A stretch of 64,000 nucleotides of DNA. Origin: Dastarcus helophoroides. Its lineage: Eukaryota; Arthropoda; Insecta; Coleoptera; Bothrideridae. The notes below the pieces were generated by a model. It was not told the origin of the DNA and did not search any database. It was given only the letters and a program-made list of their open reading frames with translations. The stretch is taken from the NCBI GenBank assembly GCA_028583605.1, contig CM053329.1, forward strand, positions 18,392,455 through 18,456,454, given 5' to 3'. Numbering within the stretch: the first letter of the stretch is position 1; every line of letters starts with the position of its first letter. Below are positions 12,481 through 24,817 of this stretch, piece after piece. Both the position numbers and the translations under genes were made by a program.

Positions 12481-13420
12481 ATTTAGCATCAAAAATCTTC
12501 AGTTGCCAAAGATGATAATCTTCAGCCTTAATAACTGGATACTTTTAGTTGCAGTGGCTGAATATTTTCAATTGAAGTAGATAAAAACCTTCTGTTGTGC
12601 CAACTGAAATTTATTCAGCTGTGGTAGTTGAAAACTTTCCAGCTATGTCAGCTGAAAACCTTCCAAGCCTGGTAGCTGAAATTCTTCACTTACATTACAA
12701 GGAAATCCCCAGCTAGCTCTAACCAGAAACCTGCATTAGCAGTGACTGAAAATATTTAGTTGAAGTAGTTGAAATTGGTCAGTTGAAGTTAATGAAAATC
12801 TCCAATTACTCTAACTGAAGATCTTCAGGTTGTTGAGCTGAAAATCTTCAGTTGCAGCAGCTGAAGTTGCATATTCAGCACTGAAAATCTTCAGTTGAAA
12901 TAGCTGAAAATCTTTAGTTGCAGTAGCTGAAATTGCTCAGTTATAGTTGCATATTTAGCATCAAAAATCTTCAGTTGCCAAAGATGATAATCTTCAGCCT
13001 TAATAACTGGATACTTTTAGTTGCAGTGGCTGAATATTTTCAATTGAAGTAGATAAAAACCTTCTGTTGTGCCAACTGAAATTTATTCAGCTGTGGTAGT
13101 TGAAAACTTTCCAGCTATGTCAGCTGAAAACCTTCCAAGCCTGGTAGCTGAAATTCTTCACTTACAGTACAAGGAAATCCCCAGCTAGCTCTAACCAGAA
13201 ACCTGCATTAGCAGTGAGGGAAAATATTTAGTTGCAGCAGTTGAAATTGGTCAATTAAAGTTGATGAAAATCGCCAATTATTTTAACTGAAGATCTTCAG
13301 GTTGTTGAGTTGAAAATCTTTAGTTGCAGCAGCTGAAGTTTTCAACTGTAATAACTGAAAGTCTTGAAGTCCAGTAGCTGAACTGCTTGAGCTACTACAG
13401 CTGAACATTTTTGGCTTAAC
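12481..13420 (+). repeat. 471-bp tandem duplication within the 23-bp array
   Basis: The block starting ATTTAGCATCAAAAATCTTC at 12481 recurs from 12952 with few changes, including landmarks such as CCAGCTATGTCAGCTG and CCCCAGCTAGCTCTAACC. It is a secondary duplication of an older, diverged part of the array. Confidence 0.85.
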
Positions 13421-13439
13421 GAACTGAAATTTTTTAACT

Positions 13440-14030
13440 GTTAAGGACGAAATTCTTCAGTTATAATAACTGATAGTCTTCAGTTATAATAGCTGATAGT
13501 CTTCAGTTATAGTAGATTATATCTTTTTTCAACAGGAGTAGTCAAAAATCCTTGCTTCTAGTAGCTAACATCTTTCAGTTTAGTCTTCAGTTATAATAGC
13601 TGATAGTCTTCAGTTATGGTAGATTATATCTTTTTTCAACAGGAGTAGTCAAAAATCCTTGCTTCTAGTAGCTAACATCTTTCAGTTTAGTTTTCAGTTA
13701 TAAATAGCTGATAGTCTTCAGTTATGGTAGATTATATTTTTTTTCAACAGGAGTAGTCAAAAATCCTTGCTTCTAGTAGCTAACATCTTTCAGTTTAGTT
13801 TTCAGTTATAATAGCTGATAGTCTTCAGTTATGGTAGATTATATTTTTTTTCAACAGGAGTAGTCAAAAATCCTTGCTTCTAGTAGCTAACATCTTGCAG
13901 TTTAGTCTTCAGTTATAATAGCTGATAGTCTTCAGTTATGACAGATTATATTTTTTTTCAACAGGAGTAGTCAAAAATCCTTGCTTCTAGTAGCTAACAT
14001 CTTTCAGTTATTGTATCTGATAGTTTTTAG
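13440..14030 (+). repeat. Five-copy 107-bp repeat
   Basis: CAACAGGAGTAGTCAAAAAT occurs at 13530, 13637, 13745, 13852 and 13959 (spacings 107, 108, 107, 107). Copies are nearly identical and include CTTGCTTCTAGTAGCTAACA. This is a recent local expansion at the edge of the 23-bp array. Confidence 0.9.
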
Positions 14031-14755
14031 CAGAATTCACTGAAAAACTTTCCATGCAGAGGCTGAAGATTTTTAATGGTAGTAACAAAATACCTTTAGT
14101 TTTTGCAGCTGAAAACCTGCAGCTAGTGCAGCTCGAAATCTTCTAATGATCAATGTTGAGAAATCTTCAGCTGCAGTAACTGAAATCTCATGCTCAACTC
14201 AGGAGACTCACTGAAATTTGAAAGAATTTCCTTTAAACGTTAAGCTGATTGATTGTGCCCGACTATCAGTAGAGCAAAATATTTATTCATTTTCGGAGTA
14301 AATGTTCATTTAACATGGGAAATAGCTTCCCCAACTCGACGAATGATTTTCTTCTTTTTTCTTAATTCTTCATCTAACCCTTAGAAGTTATAGGTGAAAT
14401 CTATCGGCGATTTTCTAAGTTTTTAAAAGTCTGAAACTGTGAAACATTTAACAGTGAAAAGCACTGAAACGCCCCCATAAATTTGAAAAACTGTGTCGTA
14501 TTTTAATCATATATTGATATGACTACTTGCAACTACTGAATAATTTCCTGCTGTGGTCAAATCTCCCTTGAATAGTTTCATAAGATTTGACGAAATTCGA
14601 CGAAACTGATTTCAGTTTTTAGCTGCTGACTCGTCGGAGTCTGAAGCCCTGGTAGCAACTTGACAAACTTTTGTCAGGAGAAATTTCGTTCAATCGGCGA
14701 AATTACTCTTTAAACTCTGCGAATTCTTGTTTTCGCCTCATCTTTACCTAACCAG

Positions 14756-14921
14756 TGAAATATCTCTCGTAAGCTTGCAAAAGTGGGCGAATCAAATGAG
14801 CCAGCTTTCTCTTGAGCCAGCTTTCACCCTTTTGTTGCTTTTACGGCCCCTTGTAAAGGCCGACAATTCGGAGATTGCCAGTCTAGACGGTATATCTCTT
14901 CGAGTGGCAATTCTTTTGTAA
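14756..14921 (+). CDS. Weak terminal-exon candidate
   Basis: A pyrimidine-rich acceptor (CATCTTTACCTAACCAG) precedes a frame of about 54 codons, open from the second base, containing LQKWANQMSQLSLEPAF and KADNSEIASLDG and ending in TAA. AATAAA motifs follow within 20-60 bases, but these are common by chance in AT-rich DNA. No family recognised. The GC-richer sequence could equally be a non-coding conserved element. Confidence 0.15.
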
Positions 14922-15848
14922 ACACGAATAAAAATGTGTACGGATTATTAATAAAATTGATATAAATAAATATTACAACCTTTTGTTAACAGATACGACT
15001 TGTTTTGAATATAAAATTGGCCGTTAACCAAATAAAAAGCCCATTCGAATGGTTTATTCGCTATAACTTTCGCACTTTGATATTCAAATAGTCAATTAAG
15101 AGCAATAATAAGCGATATATGCAGTAACCCGTTGACACGGCGCAATAATAAAATTGTTAAAAGATCTTTTCCATTTTAGATGAACGTCGAGTTCAAGGTC
15201 CCCTGAAATCGTTTCATTGGCTAGACGCCTTTAAATTTGTCTCATAAACAATGAAAGATTGAATCTGTGCATCTTGTGTAAGCAGCTTTCACTTGTATGC
15301 ATATGCAACAAAGAATCAACTTTTATAAACGAGGACGCAACGTATTTGTTCTCTGTTAGATTTTTGAAGCGGATCTCGCTCTATCGCTCTGGTCATAAAT
15401 GATCTTGCATACTTACCAATGTAGTATAGTTTTTTATTAACCAATTATGTCTTACAATAAATGAGAAATTTACTCATTCCTTCTTTATATCTGCAGGCAA
15501 AAAAACATTATGCTATTTTTGGGATTATAAACAGTTTAAGACATCCAGTACTGTTAGTAACTGCTTCTGTATTTTATTTTTCATAAAAATTTCAAAAATT
15601 ACACTTTTTCTATAAAATACAATTTTGATAGCAAAATTTTTATTTTAATGCTAAACTTTAGACATTCGTGCTTTGACAGAAAACTTGGTTGTTTGAAGTG
15701 AAAACTTCTTTAGGTACTTTCGATATGAAGAGAATTAATTTGGCGTTCCCCTCACCTAATTCCCGTCGCCATCACGTTAAATTACCAACAGGCTCCAATA
15801 TTAAGAGTAACATGCAGCTATGAGTACGATGTGTAATGTAATGAAAAA
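14922..15848. other. Unique DNA, no gene recognised
   Basis: Complex, non-repetitive sequence. A good acceptor (TCTTTTCCATTTTAG, ending near 15179) is followed by a short open frame (about 22 codons, containing GPLKSFHWLDAF) ending in TAA, which is too little to call. Homeodomain-type ATTA sites are frequent. Confidence 0.4.
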
Positions 15849-15914
15849 ATCGCGGGCTCGAAGTTCGATCTACCAGGCAATAGACCACCGTTCTAAGCAT
15901 TAAACTATACATCC
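15849..15914 (-). pseudogene. tRNA-like relic (tRNA-derived SINE head or tRNA pseudogene)
   Basis: Read on the minus strand, the segment has an A-box-like TATAGTTTAATGCTTAGAA, an anticodon-arm-like TCTA...TAGA stem around TTGCCTG, and a B-box-like AACTTCGAGCCC. Spacing is that of a tRNA. The T-stem is poorly paired and the acceptor stem is not intact, so it is not a functional tRNA. It could be the head of a SINE, but no tail repeat is evident. Confidence 0.45.
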
Positions 15915-16442
15915 TTGAGAACGAGAAGTATAACTCGCTTGATAACCTATCCTTACGCCCATATGTGAGTTAAATTGTGAAAAATGTGTAATTGCTTAAA
16001 CGTCGTCATTATTAATTAAAAATAAAGACTTTTAGGAAAGTTTTAGACGTTTTTATACTTGTCTCAGCAACAGGTGCAAATTGTGAACTTATTAGGACGT
16101 TTTAGGATTTGCGTAACCATGCACAGTGTTTCGTGTGTAGCGAAGTTGATTATTCTCCTCGACTTATTACGACACTCTAATTAATAACGAAGAATGTCTT
16201 CTAAGGAAATCACAATTTTAGTGGTAACTTATCTAAGTCGCATACAAATATATAAATAACGCTTAGAGGTATTATTGTGAATAAAAACGCGACAGATATT
16301 ACTAGTTACTTCCAGTTAAGTCCATTTAATTGAGCCGTAAATATGCCTCCTAGATGGGCTATTAATTAAAAATGCTGGATTGAAATAACGTTTTTCCGAG
16401 TCGGCTCTGTCCCGACGTTGCATTCATAAATATAAATCACGT
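15915..16442. other. Unique DNA, no gene recognised
   Basis: Complex sequence with moderately GC-rich patches (TCCGAGTCGGCTCTGTCCCG near 16396) and several TTAATTAA/ATTA clusters. This is compatible with a non-coding regulatory element; no coding or RNA signal is convincing. Confidence 0.35.
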
Positions 16443-16718
16443 TTATCTCCGTAAAGTCGACTTCTTCAATTCGTTAATCTGTGGGAGGGAGCGTTCCATT
16501 TTACCAACTAAATACTCTTTTAGTGATGCTTCGTGGGGATCCTGATTGACGAAACACAGACAAAAAATATTTATGTTGTTAACAATGATCTCTACGGATT
16601 CTGCCTTTAAGAGAACGAATACTGAAAGCGTTTCCATTGATAACAAAATTCCTATGGGAACTGCCCGAAGAAATGTAAACTGAATAACTTTTTTCAACAG
16701 GGGAGGTCCTTGATGTTC
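16443..16718 (-). CDS. Possible coding fragment, unknown
   Basis: An open minus-strand frame of about 91 codons containing AVPIGILLSMETLSVFVLLK (hydrophobic), NQDPHEASLKEYLVGKM and ending ELKKSTLRR. Composition is not repeat-driven. A possible acceptor (AAGTTATTCAG) and a possible donor (TTG|GTAAAA) lie within it. It abuts the 22-bp minisatellite. No family recognised; it could be an exon or a decayed gene. Confidence 0.22.
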   Translation of the reverse strand, partial: EHQGPPLLKKVIQFTFLRAVPIGILLSMETLSVFVLLKAESVEIIVNNINIFCLCFVNQDPHEASLKEYLVGKMERSLPQINELKKSTLRR

Positions 16719-19700
16719 TCCTCTTTATAGATACCTTAAATTACTCCAAAAATATTTCACCATCTTCTTGGAGATTCTTCTCCAATTCGCTTGAGATGCT
16801 TCTTCAGCTTTTTGGCCTTGCACCCCTGGCTTTCTGGATGTCCATCCCTGGCTTTTTTGATGTTCCTCTCCAGCTTTTTGGAAACGCTTTCTGAAGATTC
16901 ATCTTTTTTCCTCTTGAGATGCTCCTCTAGCTTTCTGCAGGTGCTTCTCCAATTTTCTGGTTGACCCTCTCATTTCTGGATGAGCTTCTCTGGTTTTCTA
17001 TGAAAGCTCCTCAACGTCTCTAGGAATTCATCTTTCATCTTTAGATCTATTGAGTTGCTTCTCTAACATTATGCCGTGCTTGTCCAACTTGCTACAGATG
17101 TTTTTCCAGTTTTCTGAACATATTTATCCAGCTCTCTGGATGTGCTTCTTTCGTTTTCTGAATGTTCTCCTTCTGCTTTCTGAATGTTCTCCTTCAGCTT
17201 TCTGACAATACTCCTCAAAGTCTCTGCAGATTCATCTTTAGTTCTCTTGAGATGATTTTCCACTTTTCTGATGATATTTTTTCAGTACTCTGCTTCTGCT
17301 TCTTCAGATTTCTGGATGCGTCTTTGTAACTTTCTGAAAACGCTCTTCAACGTATCTGGAGATTTATCTTTCATTTTAAGTTCTCTTGAATCGCTTCTTC
17401 AACTTTCTGCTGGTGCTTCTTCAACTTTCTGCTGGTGCTTCTTTAACTTTCTGCTGGTGCTTCTTCAACTTTCTGCTGGTGCTTCTTCAACTTTCTGCTG
17501 ATGCTTCTCTTACTCCCTGGTTGACCTCTGCCTTTCTGGATGTGCTTCCCCAACTTTCTGGGAACACTCCTCACCGATTCTGGAGATTCATTTGTAATTC
17601 TCTTGAATTGCTTCTCCAACTTTCTGCCGATGCTTCTCCAACTTTCTGTAGATGTTTTTTCAGTTTTCTGAACATATCTATGGATGTGCTTCTTTCGTTT
17701 TCTGAATGTTCTCCTTCAGCTTTCTGACAATACTCCTCAAAGTCTCTGCAGATTCATCTTTAGTTCTCTTGAGATGATTTTCCAGCTTTCTGGTGCTATT
17801 TTTCAGTACTCTGCTTCTCCTTCTTCAGATTTCTGGATGCGTCTTTCTAACTTTCTGAAAACGCTCTTCAACGTATCTGGAGATTTATCTTTCATTTTAA
17901 GTTCTCTTGAATCGCGTCTTCAACTTTCTGCTGGTGCTTCTTCAACTTTCTGCTGGTGCTTCTCCAACTTTCTGCTGATGCTTCTCTAACTCCCTGGTTG
18001 ACCTCTGCCTTTCTGGATGTGCTTCCCCAATTTTCTGAAAACACTCCTCGCAGATTCTGGAGATTCATTTGTAATTCTCTTGAATTGCTTCTCCAACTTT
18101 CTGCCGATGCTTCTCCAACTTTCTGTAGATGTTTTTTCAGTTTTTTGAACATATCTATCCAGCTTTCTGGATGTGCTTCTTTCGGTTTCTGAATGTTCTC
18201 CTTCAGCTTTCTGACAATACTCCTCAACGTCTCTGCAGATTTATCTTTCATCTTAAGTTCTCTTGAATTGCTTCTTCAACTTTCTGCTGGTGCTTCTTCA
18301 ACTTTCTGCTGGTGCTTCTCCAACTTTCTGCTGATGCTTCTCTAACTCTCTGGTTGACCTCTGCCTTTCTGGATGTGCTTCCCCAATTTTCTGAAAACAC
18401 TCCTCGCAGATTCTGGAGATTCATTTGTAATTCTCTTGAATTGCTTCTCCAACTTTCTGCCGATGCTTCTCCAACTTTCTGTAGATGTTTTTTCAGTTTT
18501 TTGAACATATCTATCCAGCTTTCTGGATGTGCTTCTGTCGTTTTCTGAATGTTCTCCTTCAGCTTTCTGACAATACTCCTCAAAGTCTCTGCGGATTCAT
18601 CTTTAATTCTCTTGAGATGATTTTCCAGCTTTCTGATGCTATTTCTTCAGTACTCTGCTTCTCCTTCTTCAGATTTCTGGATGCGTCTTTCTAACTTTCT
18701 GAAAACGCTCTTCAACGTCTCTGGAGATTCATCTTTCATCTTAAGTTCTCTTGAATTGTTTTTTAACTTTCTGCCGGTGCTTCTCCAACTTTCTGCTGAT
18801 GCTTCTCCAACTTTCTGGTTGACCTCTGCCTTTCTGGATGTGCTTGCCCAAGTTTCTGAAAACACTCCTCACCGATTCTGGAGATTCATCTGTAATTCTC
18901 TTGAATTGCTTCTCCAACTTTCTATAGATGTTTTTTCAGTTTTCTGAACATATCTATCCAGCTCTCTGGATCTGCTTCTTTCGTTTTCTGAATGTTCTCC
19001 TTCAGCTTTCTGACAATACTTTTCAAAGTCTCTGCAGATTCATCTTTAGTTCTCTTGAGATGATTTTCCACTTTTCTGATGCTATTTCTTCTGTACTCTG
19101 CTTCTCCTTCTTCAGATTTCTGGATACGTCTTTCTAACTTTCTGAAAACGCTCTTCAACATCTCTGGAGATTCATCTTTCATCTTAAGTTCTCTTGAATT
19201 GTTTTTTAACTTTCTGCCGGTGCTTCTCCAACTTTCTGCTGATGCTTCTCCAACTTCATCATCATCATCATCTTTCGGTTCTTAACGTACCTGGAGATTC
19301 ATCTTTGATCTTAAGTTCTCTTGAATTGCTTCTTCAACTTTTTTCTGGTGCTTCTTCAACTTTCTGCTGATGATTCTCCAACTTTCTCGTTGACCTCTGC
19401 CTTTCTGGATGTGCTTGCCCAAGTTTCTGAAAACACTCCTCACCGATTCTTGAGATTCATCTGTAATTCTCTTGAATTGCTTCTCCAACTTTCTGCCGAT
19501 GCTTCTCCAACTTTCTATAGATGTTTTTTCAGTGTTCTGAACATATTTATCCAGCTCTCTCGATCTGCTTCTTTGGTTTTCTGAATGTTCTCCTTCAGCT
19601 TTCTGACAATACTCCTCAAAGTATCTGCAGATTCAATTCTTTTGAATTGCTTCTCCAACTTTCTGTCGATACTTCTCCAACTTTCTATAGAAGTTTTTTC

Positions 19701-21495
19701 AGTTTTCTGAACATATCTATCCAGCTTTCTGGTTGTGCTTCTTTCGTTTTCTAAATGTGCTCTTTCAGCTTTCTGACAATACTCCTCAAAGTCTCTGCAG
19801 ATTCATCTTTAGTTCTCTTGAGATGATTTTGCAACTTTCTGATGATATTTTTTCAGAACTCTGCTTCTCCTTCTTCAGATTTTTGGATGGGCCTTTCCAG
19901 CTTTCTGAAAACGCTCCTCAACGTCTCTGGAGGTTCATCTCTCATCTTAAGTTCTCTTGAATTGCTTCTTCAACTTTCTGCTGGCGCTTCTCCAACTTTC
20001 TGCTGATGATTGTCCAACTTTCTGGTTGACCTCTGCCTTTCTGGATGTGCTTCCCCAACTTTCTGAAAACACTCTCACCGATTCTGGAGATTCATTTGTA
20101 ATTCTCTTGAATTGCTTCTCCAACTTGCTGCCAATGCTTCTCCAACTTTCTATAGATGTTTTTTCAGTTTCCTGAACATATATATCCAGCTCTCTGGATG
20201 TGCTTCTTTCATTTTCTGAATGTTCTCCTTCAGGTTTCTGACAATACTTCTCAAAGCCTCTGCAGATTCATCTTTATTTCTCTTGAGATGATTTTCCACT
20301 TTTCTGATGATATTTTTTCAGTACTCTGCTTCTCCTTCTTCAGATTTCTGGATGCATCTTTCTAACTTTCAGAAAACGCTCTTCAACGTCTCTGGAGATT
20401 TATCTTTCATTTGAAGTTCTCTTGAATTGCTTCTTCAACTTTCTGTTGGTGCTTCTCCAACTTTCTGCTGATGCTTCTCCAACTTTCTGGTTGACCTTTG
20501 CCTTTCTCGATGTGCTTTCCCAACTTTTTGAAAACACTCCCCACCGATTCTGGAAATTCATTGTAATTCTCTTGAATTGCTTCTCCAACTTTCTGTCGAT
20601 GCTTCTCCAACTTTCTACAGATCTTTCTTCAGTTTTCCGAACATATTTCTAAAGTTCTCGGGATGTGCTTCTCTGCATTTCTGGATGTTCTTTTTCAGCT
20701 TTCTGGAAATACTATTAAAAAACTCTCCGAAGGTTAATCTTTGGTTCTCTTGAGATTCTTCTTCAGCTTTCTGCTGATATTTCTTTAGTTTTGTGCCTTT
20801 CCTTCTTTGGATTTTTAGATGTATCTCTTCAGTTATCTGAAAACGCTCCTCACCGTCTCTGGAAATTCATCTTTCATCTTTAGTTCTTTTAAGTTGCTTC
20901 TCCAACTTTCTGCCGATGCTTCTCCAGCTTTCTACACATGTTTCTCTAACTGTCTGGAAATGCTACTTAAAATCTCTGGAGATTCATCTTTGCTTCTCTT
21001 GAAATGATTCCCTAGTTTCCTGCTGATATTTCTTCACTTTTCTGCTTGTCCTTCTTCGGATTTTTGAACGTGTCTCTTCAACTTTCTGGAGATGCTCCTC
21101 AAGGTATCTAGAGATTCATGTTAAATTTTTTTTTGCGATGTTTCTCCAGCTTTATGATTCTACTCCTCTGGATTTCTGGATGTATTTCTCTACTTTTCTC
21201 TACCTCAAAATCTTTATACAAATTATTCACCAGATCTTCGGAAATTCATCCCCAATTATCTTAAAATGCTTCTTCTCTTGGCTGGAGACTGTTCTCCCTT
21301 GAGATGGTTTTCAAGATTATTCGCCTGTTCTCTGAGATGCATTTTCAGTTCTCTGAATACTGGGTACGCTTCTAAAGATCTCTAGAGATACAGCTTTAAT
21401 TCTCTTAAGATGATCCTTCAACTTTCTCAAGGTGCTTCTTCAACTTACTGGATATGCTTATCAAATTCTCTGGAGATTCATGTATTCATGTTGGT

Positions 21496-21813
21496 TCTCT
21501 TTCTCTGTCTCTCTCTCTCTCCTCTCTCCCTCTCCCTCACTCTCTCCCTCTCCCTCTCCCTCTCCCTCTCCCTCTCCCTCTCCCTCTCCCTCTCCCTCTC
21601 CCTCTCCCTCTCCCTCTCCCTCTCCCTCTCCCTCTCCCTCTCCCTCTCCCTCTTCCTCTCCCTCTCCCTCTCCCTCTCCCTCTCCCTCTCCCTCTCCCTC
21701 TCCCTCTCCCTCTCCCTCTCCCTCTTCCTCTCCCTCTCCCTCTCCCTCTCCCTCTCCCTCTCCCTCTCCCTCTCGCTCTCGCTCTCGCTCTCCCTCTCCC
21801 TCTCCCTCTCCCC
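21496..21813 (+). repeat. (CTCCCT)n hexamer microsatellite
   Basis: A CT-rich lead-in from 21496 becomes a nearly pure hexamer tract from about 21541 to 21812, with occasional CTTCCT and TCGCTC variants. It lies inside the 22-bp minisatellite and is a pure pyrimidine run on the plus strand. Open frames across it on both strands are artefacts. Confidence 0.95.
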
Positions 21814-23374
21814 CCTTCTCATCCTTCTTTCTGGATTTTCTGATCAAGCTTAGATTTCTTTTTAATCCTCTTGAGGTGCTTTTCCAACTTTCCAAAAAAT
21901 GTTTCCGCTTCCTTGGATATGTTTATCACGATGTCTGGAGGTTTACCTTTGGTTCTCTTCAGAAGCATTTTCCGTTCTCCAAAGATTCTTCTCCAATCAT
22001 CTTTAGATGCTTCTCTTACTCATTCATTATTTTTCTCCAAAGATGTTTTCCAACTCTCTGGAGATGCTTCAACTATCAGCTATACAGTACGATGTAACTC
22101 CAAAGGTTATCCTAAAGGGTATCTCTACTGATATAGCTTCCCAGCTTTTTGAATATGCTGTTCAAGTTCTTTATAGACTATTTTCCAGTTTTCTTCAAAT
22201 GCTTCTGCTTTTTTCAAATGCTTCTCCAACTCTCTTTGAGATGTTTTCCTTAGCCCCATAAATGCGCTTCTCCCGCTCTCGACATTATTATTTACGTTAA
22301 TCCATTTTCCTGTTCACCGACCATTTTCTCTAAAGATGCGTCTCCAGCTCTATAGAGATTCCCACTCTTGTTCACTCGGAACTTTTCTCTATATCTTTGG
22401 AGGTACTACTCCAGCTCTTTGGATATGCTTCCTATAGTCTCTGTAGTTTATGTTCAGTTCTCTAGAGGTTTTCATTCTAGTTATGTTGAGCTCTCTCGGA
22501 GTTCTTCTCTAGACCTTTAGAGGAGGCTCTTTGGATACGTTTCTTATACTCTTTGTGGTTTATTTTCTAGTTTTCTCGAGATGCTCATCCAGATTTTTAG
22601 ATATGTTTCTCCCTGTGTATGAATCAGGTTCTCCAGCTTTTCAAGTTCAGATTTCTTGAGATGTTGCTGCTATTTTAAGATTCTTTTCCAGTATCTGAAT
22701 GTAATAAGCTGTTTGGATATGGATCTTAAACTCCCCGGAGATAAATTTCTGGTTCTCTCGATATGCTCCCCCAGTTCTCTTGGGATGCTCCTGTAGTTCC
22801 TTTCGAGTGCTTCTGTAATTCTCTTCGAGTGCTCGTCCAGTTCCCTTCGGGTGCTCCTCCAGTTCTCTTCGGGTGCTCCTCCACTTCTCTTGGAATACTC
22901 ATCCAGTTCTCTTCGAATGCTTCTCCAGCTCTTTAGATATATTTCTCCATTTCCATTCAAATATTTAGTCGGTCCTAAATACTTCACTAGCTCCCTGAAG
23001 AGCCTTCTTCTCTTAGATCTCTGTATGTGTTTTCTTAAGATAGTTATTCAGCTATTTGGACATTCCCCTTCTCTAGTACATTAACTTTCAGGAGATGAGT
23101 TTGCAGCTTTCAGGATGTGGTTTCCACTTTTTTTTGAGATAGTTATAAAGCTTTTGAATATTCTGCTTAGTAAGTTTTGAGCTGCTGCTCTTGCTATCTA
23201 CAGATTTGTGTCCAGTTCTGATGGCATGTGTCCTAAATTACCGAAAATTCTTTTTCAGTTGCCAGGCTTTCTGGAGATAAATTTTCAGTACTTTTAACTG
23301 CTTGTTTAGTTTTCTTGAGATATTTATCCATTTATCTGGACAATTTTCTTCAATTTACTTGACATGCGTCTTTT

Positions 23375-23610
23375 GCTAGGAAAAATGAAAAATAGAGGAC
23401 CAAAATTAGACATGAAAAAAATGTTGTTTTTTTTTGATAAATTATAACAATATAAAAATAAAAAAAATATAAAAAATATAAAAAAAAATTGTAGCACTCT
23501 CGCCTTCATTTGAGCTCATCAGCAGTGCATAACATGAAAGGGGGTCAATTAAAAAATATTTAAATATATAAAAAAAAAATGAACATGAATAGACGTTTCA
23601 TCAATAAGAA
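23375..23610. other. AT-rich interruption of the minisatellite
   Basis: About 230 bp of A-rich and AT-rich sequence, including several A-runs of 7-10 bases and a complex core (CACTCTCGCCTTCATTTGAG), with no 22-bp motif. It is probably an inserted element, possibly a poly(A)-bearing retroposon fragment; no target-site duplication was identified. Confidence 0.4.
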
Positions 23611-23764
23611 TCCACCCTGAAGAATATGCTTTTTTAGTTTTTCTGAGATGCTTCTCTTGCTCTCTACTCTAAATTTTCCTCGCTAGTTCTTCTTCTCTAG
23701 TTCTTCTATCTTCATTCCCAAATTCTTAAAGATTCATTTTCACTTCTCTAGCTTTCTGGCGGTG

Positions 23765-23950
23765 TATCTCATGGCTGCGCAACCTAAGAGAGTGGTTTAG
23801 GTGCACATCTATCCAATTATTTAGAGCGGAAGCTTCAAAAATACGCATTGCAATGATGATTACCAAACTCCGCAGCGGAGATGAAGATGAAGAAAGCTTC
23901 TTCTTCTTTAGGTCTCATCACACCTAAAGAAGAAGAAGCTTTCTAGAAAT
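23765..23950. other. Complex insertion with a perfect hairpin
   Basis: A stretch unlike the surrounding minisatellite (GCTGCGCAACCTAAGAGAG through CCGCAGCGGAGATG) ends in a perfect 23-bp inverted repeat: 23891-23913 pairs with 23922-23944 across an 8-base loop (CTCATCAC). Probably a small inserted foldback element. Confidence 0.6.
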
Positions 23951-24817
23951 GAACGTTCAGGCCTTTGGATGCGCTTTTCAAGTTTTACTTACTTCAGTTT
24001 TATTAACTTCCTTCTTCAGTTGTCTTGCTGTCTAAAGATTTTTCCCCCAAAGCTTCCTGTCCAGTTTTCTGGCCTTCTGGAGATGAATTTCCAGATCTTT
24101 GGATGCGCTTCTCTAGTTCTATTTACTTATTCAGCTTTCTGAACTTTTTTCCTCAGTTGCTCTGTTGTATTTCTTTCTAGAGATGTTTCAGTTCTCGTGA
24201 CATGAGTCCTAAACTGCTAAAAATCCTTTTCCAGTTCTCTAGTTTTCCGGAGATAAATTTTGCAGCCCTTTGGATGTTCTTCTTCGGTTTTCTTCAGATA
24301 CATTTCCACCTTTCAGGACATCCCTCTTCAGTTTTATTGAGCTACTTCTCTTGCTCTCTGGATATTTCTCTTCAGTTCTCCTGACTTAAGAAGATTCCTT
24401 TCCAGTATTCTGAAGATGCTATTTGAAGATTCTTCTCTAGTTCTCTTTGTGATACTTCTCCAGTCTTATGGAGATGCTTTTGCAGTTTTCCAGCTCGATG
24501 GAAATTCTTCTCAGATGTTGCTGAGTGATAAGTTATTGCTATTATTATTTTCAGCTACTTTTAAGCTGTTCACTGAAGAGTTGCTTTTGGTTCTGCCGCA
24601 GAAGATTTTTTTTTAGTTTTCTTTGAAATGCTGCTGTGGTTCCCCAACATTATAATCCAGATGTGCTACTCAAGTTCTTTTGAGATACATTTCCAGATCG
24701 CTAGATATTCTTCTCACGTTTCTACTGACACGTGGTTTCTCTTCATTTATTTTCAGGTGTTTTCATAGCTCTTTGAAGAAGATTCTTCTCCAGTTTATTT
24801 GAGATACTCCCCAAATT

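Larger units (their letters stand above)
10084..14200 (+). repeat. 23-bp minisatellite with 337/360-bp higher-order units
   Basis: The basic monomer is 23 bp, such as TAACTGAAAATCTTTAGTTG plus CAG, with GCAGCTG, GTAACTG or GTGGTTG junctions. The anchor TTTAACTTAACAAATACTT occurs at 10084, 10421, 10758, 11118, 11478, 11815 and 12175. The spacings are 337, 337, 360, 360, 337 and 360, so long and short units differ by exactly one monomer. From about 12480 the order breaks into other arrangements (471-bp and 107-bp periods), and decayed monomers continue to about 14200. CAGCTG and CTGAAAATCTTCAG are locally self-complementary. Confidence 0.9.

Noticed and set aside
10084..14200. CRISPR-like array of short repeats
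   Set aside because: The 23-bp repeats are directly contiguous and degenerate, with no spacers, and the context is eukaryotic.
17069..20610. Minus-strand frames resembling coiled-coil or apolipoprotein-like repeats (ESWRSTSRKLKKHQQKVEE)
   Set aside because: The underlying period is 22 bp, which shifts frame each monomer; no single frame is maintained through the array and both strands are open.
21410..22097. Frames of PSPSPS, LPLPLP or GEGEGE type
   Set aside because: Products of the (CTCCCT)n tract.
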